In this document: piece by piece, positions 8,556 to 15,683 of the stretch
Position numbering within the stretch: the stretch's first letter is position 1
How the letters are laid out: every line of letters starts with the position of its first letter
Origin: an uncultured Marinicella sp.
GTDB lineage: Bacteria > Pseudomonadota > Gammaproteobacteria > Xanthomonadales > Marinicellaceae
Assembly: GCA_947502595.1 (NCBI GenBank)
Contig: CANNAM010000004.1
Location: 62,001 to 126,000 of the forward strand
DNA: 64,000 nucleotides
Reading direction: 5' to 3'
Translations under genes and position numbers: made by a program
The notes under the pieces: model-generated
The model's database searches: none
What the model was told of the DNA's origin: nothing
The model's input: the letters and a program-made list of their open reading frames with translations, nothing else

Positions 8556-9656
8556 TTAAGGATCAGGCCAAATAATCAAGTCTGCATCAGGCCAATTAAA
8601 AGGGTTGTAAGCAAAGCTGTTATTGTTGGCCCATGACTGACAAAACGGTATTTTTTCAGGTTGGTCATGAATATTCCAATAGCTGCTACAAACCTCTGTC
8701 ACATGGATGTTTCTGCATTCACTCATGGTTGGTGCAGAGAAACTGGTTTGGTATTGGTGCACCGCTTCCCAAGCAATTTGTAACAAAGCTTGACCCGTGT
8801 CAGGGGCAATTTCTGCTGGAATCAGCAGGCCTTCAGGAGAGCTGTTCAGCAAGCTGGCATAACTAACAGCTGCCATATAAAACACTCCTTCGGTATTCAA
8901 ATGCACATCATCACTGAACAGTTGGTCTAACTTTTCAACATCGGTTCCAGTGAAACCTGGTACTTGGTCAGCCAATATGTGTTCGACCAAAGTGACCAAT
9001 GCCAAACCGGCCGGGATGTTATGTATGGCGCTGGGTAAACCTTCATCTGCCAGGGTTAAGTTGACTTTTTCCGCCACACACTCCCAACTTTTAACCACCA
9101 GACTTTCATGGTCCAGCCACTCCTGAATGTTGTTAAAATCGATGTACCACCATGAATGGTACAAGTAAGTTTGGGCATCAGGGTTGCCACTAAGCAAGCG
9201 GTCATGGTAATGCCTCAATAAGCTGCTACTGTATTCATAAATAATGGTGTCTATGATGTCATGTCTTTCGGTGATGATTAAGGTGTTATAGTTTTCATTT
9301 GGGCCCAGAGTAGCGGGGTTGGCCAATTCGTTGATGACATTCATGTTTGTTGTGTCTCGATTTTTACCATTTAAATATCCGGTCCATTCATTACTTGAAG
9401 GTAAGTTCATGCCACTGGTTCGTACCCGAATTGGTGAGCCAATGCCAATCTGCTGGTTCCAGTTGTAATCGACACCTTTACCGGCAGCGATGGTGTGTAA
9501 AAAATCAGCATAAGGGTTGTCAGTCAAGCTGTGGCCGCTGATGAACACCCGTTTGGATTGCTGGTCAAAGCCATTGTAAAAAATCAGGTCTGCGGTACCA
9601 CCTGCACTTGCGTTCATTGAAATAAGACAGCACAGTGTTTTAGTTAGATGATTCAT
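8556..9656 (-). CDS. Secreted SGNH/GDSL-like hydrolase
   Basis: 366 residues with an N-terminal signal-like stretch ('KTLCCLISMNASAGG'). A probable block I is 'FISGHSLTDNPYADF', in which GHSL replaces GDSL; a block V-like Asp/His pair is 'SDDVHLNTEG' (DxxH) at ~240. Between them is a helical region with many tryptophans. This suggests a serine esterase/acylhydrolase of the SGNH clan acting outside the cytoplasm, but blocks II and III are not obvious, so the enzyme class is tentative. Directly after the signal region is 'DLIFYNGFD', resembling the xxFxxGFE tail of the carboxypeptidase at 12814. The gene is convergent with the RND pump, 27 bases apart. Confidence 0.6.
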   Translation of the reverse strand: MNHLTKTLCCLISMNASAGGTADLIFYNGFDQQSKRVFISGHSLTDNPYADFLHTIAAGKGVDYNWNQQIGIGSPIRVRTSGMNLPSSNEWTGYLNGKNRDTTNMNVINELANPATLGPNENYNTLIITERHDIIDTIIYEYSSSLLRHYHDRLLSGNPDAQTYLYHSWWYIDFNNIQEWLDHESLVVKSWECVAEKVNLTLADEGLPSAIHNIPAGLALVTLVEHILADQVPGFTGTDVEKLDQLFSDDVHLNTEGVFYMAAVSYASLLNSSPEGLLIPAEIAPDTGQALLQIAWEAVHQYQTSFSAPTMSECRNIHVTEVCSSYWNIHDQPEKIPFCQSWANNNSFAYNPFNWPDADLIIWPDP

Positions 9657-9982
9657 TGTGTCGATTGGACCTCATGGTTGTGGTTGGGTACTGCAGCAGC
9701 AGCCTTGGTCGTATTTTGTTTTAGATTGCAGTTTGTTTGTTTAGCTTGAACCCATAATCACCTGATTAAACGACAAGTATGACTGTAAAAATAACAAGTA
9801 CTGAAGCTTGATTCGTAATATCAGTGGAATTTATGACATGGTTATGCAATAAATTTTAACCAGCCATGTAAATGAATTTATTGGCTTAGATATTGGCTTG
9901 TTCTTGTCATGGTGTTTTGAACTGCTAAAAGCCGTTGATTTAAGGTAGAATCTAAACTCTTTACAAATGGTAGGTAAATGGT
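9657..9982. promoter_or_regulatory. Divergent intergenic region between the SGNH hydrolase and the MAPEG gene
   Basis: 326 bases with no convincing ORF. It contains overlapping inverted repeats ACATGG (9836-9841)/CCATGT (9864-9869) and TGGTTA (9839-9844)/TAACCA (9857-9862), which could be a regulator site or a small hairpin. A -10-like TAGAAT lies at 9946-9951, without a well-spaced -35. It presumably holds promoters for both flanking genes. Confidence 0.3.
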
Positions 9983-10366
9983 ATGGCTTATGTGACAATT
10001 GTGTTGGCTTTGGCGCTGTTACAGTACACGTTTTTTGCGTATAAGGTGGGTATGGCGCGTGGTAAGTTTGGTGTCAATGCGCCAGCCGTGACCGGCCATC
10101 CTGAGTTCGAGCGGTATTATCGGGTGCAGCAAAATACCTTAGAGCAGCTGGTGGTGTTTGTTCCTGGTCTGCTTATATTTGCTCATTATTTACATGCTTT
10201 GACCGCAGCTGGCTTGGGTGTGGTGTTTTTACTGGGGCGCATGATTTACTTCAAAGCCTATGTGGCTGAGCCCAAATCCAGGGGCATAGGTTTTATGCTG
10301 ACTTTGTTGCCGTCTCTGGCATTGGTGGTGGGTGGTTTGATTGGTGCAGTGTTTGAATTGATATAA
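9983..10366 (+). CDS. MAPEG family membrane protein
   Basis: 127 residues and four predicted membrane helices. The MAPEG signature 'ERYYRVQQNTLEQLVVFVP' spans ~48-66, followed by 'GRMIYFKAYVAEPKSRGIGF' with the conserved Arg/Tyr residues. MAPEG proteins (eicosanoid and glutathione metabolism in eukaryotes) are small integral membrane glutathione transferases or peroxidases; bacterial members are mostly uncharacterised. Start ATG 9983 has AGG a few bases upstream. The gene is monocistronic and convergent with the NYN gene, only 10 bases away. Confidence 0.88.
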   Translation: MAYVTIVLALALLQYTFFAYKVGMARGKFGVNAPAVTGHPEFERYYRVQQNTLEQLVVFVPGLLIFAHYLHALTAAGLGVVFLLGRMIYFKAYVAEPKSRGIGFMLTLLPSLALVVGGLIGAVFELI

Positions 10367-10376
10367 GGGTGGTCGG

Positions 10377-10865
10377 CTAGTTATTTTGTAACCATGTGGC
10401 GTTGATGGGCATGAACTTGGTGGCGGTGTTAATCAGTGCATCTGCGGTCAATTGAGTGACACCATAAACATGGGTAGTTACAGCGTAATGTTGCATCACA
10501 TGCTTGAGTAAAATGGCAAAGTCACCATCGCCTGAGAGCAGCACAATTTGGTCTAAATCTTTGGCTGCTTCTAAAACATCTATGGTGATGCCCACGTCCC
10601 AATCACCTTTGGCAGAGCCGTCACTGCGTTGGATGTAGGGTTTCAGTTTGACTTCAAAACCAATGTGTCTGAGGGCACTTTGAAATTTCTTTTGGTCATC
10701 GATGTTGCGACTGATGGCATAGGCATTGGCGGTGATTATTTCACCTTGGCAACTTACATGCTGCCAAAATGCTCGGTAATCAAATGATCGCCCAAAAGCG
10801 TCTCTGGTGGTGTAATAGATGTTTTGAACATCCACAAAGACGCCAATTTTAGGCAGTTTATGCAA
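10377..10865 (-). CDS. NYN-domain (LabA/DUF88-like) putative ribonuclease
   Basis: 162 residues, a single PIN-like NYN domain. Acidic active-site motifs are visible: 'IGVFVDVQNIYY' at the N-terminus (Asp plus Asn), 'KGDWDVGITIDVLEAA' in the middle, and 'IVLLSGDGDFAILLKHV' (SGDGDF, the hallmark acidic cluster). NYN proteins of the LabA type are predicted metal-dependent RNases. The gene starts 5 bases after the stop of the DEAD-box helicase on the same strand, so the two are probably cotranscribed; this suggests a joint role in RNA turnover (inference). There are no extra domains such as OST-HTH. Confidence 0.85.
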   Translation of the reverse strand: MHKLPKIGVFVDVQNIYYTTRDAFGRSFDYRAFWQHVSCQGEIITANAYAISRNIDDQKKFQSALRHIGFEVKLKPYIQRSDGSAKGDWDVGITIDVLEAAKDLDQIVLLSGDGDFAILLKHVMQHYAVTTHVYGVTQLTADALINTATKFMPINATWLQNN

Positions 10866-10870
10866 GCTGA

Positions 10871-12562
10871 TTACCTTTTGGGTCCGCTAGAACGGTTGTT
10901 GCTGGTGCGTGATCCAGTAGACCGGTTACCACCACCAGAGTTGCTGGCTGCCGGTTTGCCACGGCCTTTATGCTGGCTGCGGCCTTTGTAACCACTTTTG
11001 GCAGGACGTCCATCCGATGAACTTGAACGTGTATTGCCTGAACCATTGCCGTTGTTGCTATTTGCACGCTTGCCTTTATAGCCAGATTTATTGTTGCCTT
11101 GAGACTCATCGGCATCTTTGTTCCAAGGACTGATGCCAGCTCTGCGCTGGCCTTCTTTGGCTTGTAAGCTGCGCTCACGTGCTTCTTGATTTTCTTTGGC
11201 AGAACGGTTGGCCCATTTTTCTTTGACCGCCGCTTTTACGAAAGGTCTGACTTTGGGCTTTTTAGGCTTTTTGCTGTTGCGTTCTTCGTTTTCCAATTGG
11301 TTACGAAATTTATTGCTGTCCTTTTTGTATTGCTTGGCTTTGGCTTGTGCTTGTTGCTTATATGGTTTTGGGCGCTTGGGTTTGGCTGCATATTGTCCAC
11401 GCATGGCTTGCTTGGACTCAGGCACATCATGGATCGGCTCAAAACCGTCAACAAACTCACGTTCCAGTTTATTGCCCAGTAATTTTTCAATGTCAAACAA
11501 TTGTACAAACTCATCGGCGCTGACCAATGAGATGGCTACGCCATCAGCACCAGCTCGGCCAGTACGGCCAATTCGATGCACATAATCTTCGGGTACATTG
11601 GGTAAATCAAAATTCACCACGTGCGGCAACAGGTCAATATCAATACCACGCGCCGCGATGTCGGTAGCAACCAACACCCTGACTTTACCTTGTTTGAATT
11701 CATCTAAAGCACGGGTTCTGGCGCCTTGGCTCTTGTTGCCATGAATGGCCAATGAAGTGATGCCAAATTTATTCAAGTGGTCAGATATTTTATTGGCACC
11801 ATGTTTGGTGCGGCTGAAGACCAACACTTGCTGCCATTGACCATTGGCCACCAAGTGCAACAACAGTTCTTTTTTGCGTTTTTTATCAACTGGGTGCATT
11901 TTTTGTGCCACTTTTTCGGCGGTGGTCACTTCTGGGTTGATGGCAATTTCAACTGGGTTTTTGGTGATGGTTTTAGCCAAGCTTCTGATTTCTTTAGAAA
12001 AAGTCGCTGAGAACATCAGGTTTTGACGTTTGCTGGGTAAATGGTGAATGATGCGCTTGATGTCATGAATAAAACCCATGTCCAGCATGCGATCGGCTTC
12101 ATCCAGTACCAACACTTCTAAATCATCAAAACGCACTGCATTTTGACCGTATAAATCAAGTAGGCGACCGGGAGTGGCCACCAAAATATCAACACCGCGT
12201 CTGAGTTTTTGCATTTGTGGGTTGATTTTAACGCCACCAAAAACCACTGCAGTTTTTAAATTGAGGTGTTTGCCATAAGTTCTTACACTGGCTTCAACTT
12301 GTGCTGCCAACTCCCGCGTTGGGGTCAGTATCAAAGTTCGAGCAGTGTTGGATCTGGCAGGTTTACCTCTGCTTAAAAGCTCTAAAATAGGTAAAGTGAA
12401 ACCAGCAGTTTTGCCGGTGCCAGTTTGTGCTGCAGCCATCACGTCACGGCCGGATAAAACGGCAGGAATGGCTTGGGCTTGAATGGGTGAGGGCGTATCG
12501 TAGCCATGATCAGCCACTGCACGCAGTATCGGCTTTGAAAGGCCGAGTTCGGTGAATTTCAT
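10871..12562 (-). CDS. rhlE: DEAD-box ATP-dependent RNA helicase, RhlE-like
   Basis: 563 residues. Two RecA-like domains with Q motif '[14 protein letters not shown]', Walker A '[12 protein letters not shown]', 'PTRELAAQ', '[13 protein letters not shown]' (DEAD), 'SATFS' (SAT), then '[16 protein letters not shown]', '[24 protein letters not shown]' and '[12 protein letters not shown]'. After residue ~385 comes a long, low-complexity basic tail rich in Lys, Gln, Asn, Ser and Gly ('[15 protein letters not shown]'), typical of RhlE helicases and probably RNA-binding. It unwinds short RNA duplexes in ribosome assembly or RNA decay. Its 5' leader carries tandem stem-loop repeats (see separate entry). 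The NYN gene follows. Confidence 0.92.
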   Translation of the reverse strand: MKFTELGLSKPILRAVADHGYDTPSPIQAQAIPAVLSGRDVMAAAQTGTGKTAGFTLPILELLSRGKPARSNTARTLILTPTRELAAQVEASVRTYGKHLNLKTAVVFGGVKINPQMQKLRRGVDILVATPGRLLDLYGQNAVRFDDLEVLVLDEADRMLDMGFIHDIKRIIHHLPSKRQNLMFSATFSKEIRSLAKTITKNPVEIAINPEVTTAEKVAQKMHPVDKKRKKELLLHLVANGQWQQVLVFSRTKHGANKISDHLNKFGITSLAIHGNKSQGARTRALDEFKQGKVRVLVATDIAARGIDIDLLPHVVNFDLPNVPEDYVHRIGRTGRAGADGVAISLVSADEFVQLFDIEKLLGNKLEREFVDGFEPIHDVPESKQAMRGQYAAKPKRPKPYKQQAQAKAKQYKKDSNKFRNQLENEERNSKKPKKPKVRPFVKAAVKEKWANRSAKENQEARERSLQAKEGQRRAGISPWNKDADESQGNNKSGYKGKRANSNNGNGSGNTRSSSSDGRPAKSGYKGRSQHKGRGKPAASNSGGGNRSTGSRTSNNRSSGPKR

Positions 12563-12580
12563 ATTTTTCTCTAATGTTTA

Positions 12581-12622
12581 CAGCACTTCGGGCTGTTTGC
12601 ACAGCACTTAAGGCTGATTGCA
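12581..12622 (-). repeat. Two tandem 21-bp repeats in the 5' leader of the helicase gene
   Basis: Plus-strand units CAGCACTTCGGGCTGTTTGCA (12581-12601) and CAGCACTTAAGGCTGATTGCA (12602-12622) match at 18 of 21 positions. Read on the minus strand, each contains CAGC...GCTG and can fold as a small stem-loop. The three differences fall in the loop or outside the stem, so the stem is preserved. They lie 19-60 bases upstream of the helicase start codon. Further small inverted repeats are close by: GCAC/GTGC (12620-12636), TGAGT/ACTCA (12681-12696) and CCGCT/AGCGG (12705-12720). Confidence 0.6.
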
Positions 12623-12813
12623 CTTTTGGGTTGTGCGACAAATATCAGAAAAAATAAAATTGCTGTTTTGCGCACGCTTTTGAGTTCAGGGACTCAATAT
12701 CAATCCGCTTGAATCAGCGGGAGGCGTACTTTACCTGATGTGCTGGCGATAAACCAGCTATTATTTACCTTTCTGTTAATTGGCTGCCTTGCAATCAGCT
12801 CGCAACTCAGGGT

Positions 12814-15204
12814 TTATTCAAAGCCATCAATGAAAATAATGTCGTCATTGGCTGTGCCACAAACCATGCCCGAGCTTGTAACTGACACATCATCTATATA
12901 CCATCCATCGGTTTCTACGAAGCTATCAGTTTGTAGACGAAATCTGAATCTTAAGACGTCTGTATTGGCTGGTAGGTTGAGCTGATGTGACTCTGAGCGC
13001 CACGCATTTTGGCCATCACATGCACCAATGGTTTGCCAAGCACTGTCATCATATTGCACCTCAAAGTAGCCATAATCATAATCAGCTTCGGTGTCACAAT
13101 AGCTGCTGTAGCTGATTTCAATAAACTCTGTATCAGTCACCATGATATTAGGTGAGGTTAACGCAGTGTTGCTGTTGGGTGCATAGTTACCTCCGGGGCT
13201 GTCACTCCATGCACTGCTTGGAGTGTTGCTGAATTCTGTGCTGATGGCCCAAGTCGACTGCGTCGTCCAACCCTTGTTGCCATTTTCTACATCGTCATGA
13301 AAAATCTCACAGATGGGTTGCAGTTGGATGTCTTGGTTGGTCGTTTGTCCTGCCTGCAAGTTAAGGCCAGATAGGGATTGTGGCAGGTAATTACTGGCTG
13401 AGACCACCAGGTCAGCCACTGCTGGCTGAACCAACATTGAATAACTGCCATCAGCTAAAGACAACCTATTCGATTGGTTGATAATCAGTAAGCTGTCAGC
13501 GATGCTGGCTCCAGTTACGGCGTTCGTGACTCGACCAGCTAAAGTAGCCACTGCTTTGGCATCAACCACATCAACAAACTCGGCATAGCTTGCTCCCGCA
13601 CGTGCGCCATCATGGGCTTGTACATAGAGGGTGTTTTTGCCTGTATTTAAACCGGTGGTGGGCAATGAGCCGATGAAGTTTTCTGCCACTTGGTCAAAAG
13701 ACCCATCTGCAGCTGCCAATGCAGTACCTGAGCTTGCGTTTATCGGCAATTGATTGATGTAAGCAGACACCGACTGTACAGTTTCGGTGCTTTGCGTACC
13801 ATTATTCTGGCTGTAACGATCGTCGTTGGCAGTGCCATTTATTTGAATTTGTGTGCCTGCAGTGATGACATTGGGGGTTATAACCAAGTGTTCTATGTCT
13901 GGCCCCAAAGGTTGTTTATACGGTGCTTGACTGACTCGGGCTAAATACATCAGTGCCGCTAAATTATCTGGTAAAACTGAGCTTTCAAAGGTTTCACAAT
14001 CTTGAAAAAAAGCTGTGCCCAGTTCGAACACCAATGAAGCAACGCCCAGTTCACCATAAGTGGTATCAATTGAAGCCCCAAAGGTGGGGTACAAGTCACT
14101 GGCCGCTTGTGGTAAATAATTATTGAAGTACGCGGTTCTTTTGCCTAAGGCTCGAAACTGATTTTCGTTGGGAGAGTCGGCATCAGAATAGCCCCAAGGG
14201 TACAGCACCAATTCACTGTAACTGTGGATGTCTACAAACAGACCCGTGGTATCATCTGCCACAGCATCATTGATTCCAGGACCGCGGTTGTCTGTAAAAA
14301 TTTCTCTGATATAGGTCATTTGTGCGTCCAACTCAGGTTCAGACTCAGGCGCACCACCTGAGAAAGTAGCGCTGCACTGATCATTACTTGCGGCCCACTC
14401 AAAGGAATAGTTGCGATTCAAGTCAGCACCTCGAGAATCGCTGTTCGGGGAACAGTAGGCTTGGTTGGTGTTTTTACGCCACAACAAACCCGTTTCAGCC
14501 TGTTTGCGGCCATCAGGGTTGGTTTGTAGTGAAAGGTGAATCTCATGGTTGTCAACAATCCAGGTGACATCGGCATTTTGGTCGTATTCAGTCAATAAAT
14601 ATTCGGCAAAACGGGTGTTCAATTCTGCCGTGGCATACTCGCGGGCATGGATGGCGGATGCCAAAAACAGGATGGGTTTATCGCCGGCAATGTTTTGATT
14701 GGTGATTTTTAAAATTTTAATGTCATGGCCTTCAGCGGCGTTGATGGTTTTTTCCCAGCTGTCACCAATATCGATGATTTCGGCTAAATTTGGGTGGGTG
14801 CTGGCCATTTGTTCCATTCTTTGGAAAGTTTCTTCCACCGTGGAGTAACAAGCAAAACCAGGAATCCCCGTTGTGCCTTGGGTGCCTGGTGTGTTTTGTT
14901 CGCGGTTGACTTGAACTTTGGCGAGTTGGGCCATGAGTTTGTGGTCAATACGCAGTGCCAGATTTAAATTGCTAAGCTTTTGGTAAGTGTATTGTTCTTC
15001 AACGTAAATGGTGGCAAATTTTTGCTGTTTGTTGACTGCCCAAAGGTCAGTCAAAGCAGCCAATTGTTGCAACTGTTGTTGTTGATCAAAATAAACCCTG
15101 ATAACAGCAGGTAATTCAATGTTTTGGTTTTGTTCTGTGGGTTGGGAATCGATGGCCCAGCTTAACTGAGTCCAGATGAGCATCAGGAGTAATTTTGATT
15201 GCAT
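12814..15204 (-). CDS. Secreted M14 zinc carboxypeptidase with C-terminal accessory domains
   Basis: 796 residues, signal peptide 'KLLLMLIWTQLSWA'. The M14 catalytic domain (~120-430) shows 'ASAIHAREYATAE' (zinc ligands His and Glu), 'NPDGR', 'DLNRNYSFEW', 'DIHSYSELVLYPWG' (third zinc ligand His) and 'SLVFELGTAF' (catalytic Glu). Then come a carboxypeptidase-regulatory-like beta-sandwich ('LAGRVTNAVTGASIADSLL') and a domain with 'DDVENGNKGWTTQSTW' and 'GWYIDDVSV', like MAM/immune-inhibitor-A type modules. The protein ends 'IIFIDGFE', a short tail that may be a sorting or processing signal. It removes C-terminal residues from extracellular peptides. It follows ubiK by 18 bases. Confidence 0.9.
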   Translation of the reverse strand: MQSKLLLMLIWTQLSWAIDSQPTEQNQNIELPAVIRVYFDQQQQLQQLAALTDLWAVNKQQKFATIYVEEQYTYQKLSNLNLALRIDHKLMAQLAKVQVNREQNTPGTQGTTGIPGFACYSTVEETFQRMEQMASTHPNLAEIIDIGDSWEKTINAAEGHDIKILKITNQNIAGDKPILFLASAIHAREYATAELNTRFAEYLLTEYDQNADVTWIVDNHEIHLSLQTNPDGRKQAETGLLWRKNTNQAYCSPNSDSRGADLNRNYSFEWAASNDQCSATFSGGAPESEPELDAQMTYIREIFTDNRGPGINDAVADDTTGLFVDIHSYSELVLYPWGYSDADSPNENQFRALGKRTAYFNNYLPQAASDLYPTFGASIDTTYGELGVASLVFELGTAFFQDCETFESSVLPDNLAALMYLARVSQAPYKQPLGPDIEHLVITPNVITAGTQIQINGTANDDRYSQNNGTQSTETVQSVSAYINQLPINASSGTALAAADGSFDQVAENFIGSLPTTGLNTGKNTLYVQAHDGARAGASYAEFVDVVDAKAVATLAGRVTNAVTGASIADSLLIINQSNRLSLADGSYSMLVQPAVADLVVSASNYLPQSLSGLNLQAGQTTNQDIQLQPICEIFHDDVENGNKGWTTQSTWAISTEFSNTPSSAWSDSPGGNYAPNSNTALTSPNIMVTDTEFIEISYSSYCDTEADYDYGYFEVQYDDSAWQTIGACDGQNAWRSESHQLNLPANTDVLRFRFRLQTDSFVETDGWYIDDVSVTSSGMVCGTANDDIIFIDGFE

Positions 15205-15222
15205 AAGTTGTTTGTGTGTGGG

Positions 15223-15459
15223 TTAAGGGTTGAGGGCGTCTAATTGTTTTTCTAAAGCAGTTAATTTTGCACGGGTTTTGGCCAGTACAGCTTTTTGCAC
15301 TTCAAATTCTTCTCGGGTAACCAAATCGGCTTTTTGTAAACTGGAGGTAAGAATGGATTTCATGTTTTTACTGAAGTCCTGACGCATGGTTTTCAGGTCT
15401 TCGGGAATGAATTGTTCAACTTTTTTAACGATGTCTTCGACTACTTCGGCTTTAATCAT
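15223..15459 (-). CDS. ubiK: Ubiquinone biosynthesis accessory factor UbiK (YqiC/BMFP family)
   Basis: 78 residues from the ATG at 15459; the ORF-track start at 15507 would add 16 residues not seen in the family. The N-terminal amphipathic part 'EVVEDIVKKVEQFIPEDLKTM' is followed by a C-terminal coiled coil 'LVTREEFEVQKAVLAKTRAKLTALEKQLDAL', the characteristic BMFP pattern. UbiK binds lipids and UbiJ and assists the aerobic ubiquinone-synthesis complex. No clear Shine-Dalgarno site is visible. Divergent from rnr across 224 bases; the M14 gene lies downstream on the same strand. Confidence 0.88.
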   Translation of the reverse strand: MIKAEVVEDIVKKVEQFIPEDLKTMRQDFSKNMKSILTSSLQKADLVTREEFEVQKAVLAKTRAKLTALEKQLDALNP

Positions 15460-15670
15460 GGTGTGTTTTTTGTAGGTTGTTGCTCTGAATGCTTCAGATT
15501 TTAGCATGTAATTAACTCAGCTGGATACGTTGTGTTCAACAAGGGACATTCATTAACAGAACAGTTTGACATATAATTATGTGATTGCAGGCTGGGTTTT
15601 TAGCTTCAGGTAAGGGTCGTGTCTACAGACTGGGCTGCTAAACTTAGTTATGTTGTTTTGTAAAAGCGGT

Positions 15671-15683
15671 TATAATATGCGCC
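15671..15683 (+). promoter_or_regulatory. -10 element directly abutting the rnr start codon
   Basis: TATAAT at 15671-15676 ends 7 bases before the rnr ATG at 15684, so transcription would start at or next to the A of the start codon. The -35 region (TTATGT at 15648-15653, 17-base spacer) is weak. No Shine-Dalgarno sequence precedes the ATG. A second TTGACA (15566-15571) and TATAAT (15572-15577) occur upstream but are not spaced as one promoter. Confidence 0.5.

Noticed and set aside
10858-11178. 106-codon ORF overlapping the helicase C-terminal tail
   Set aside because: Out-of-frame reading of the low-complexity tail; no ribosome site or recognisable domain.
15566-15577. TTGACA and TATAAT found side by side upstream of rnr
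   Set aside because: They are adjacent instead of 16-18 bases apart, so they cannot form one sigma-70 promoter.
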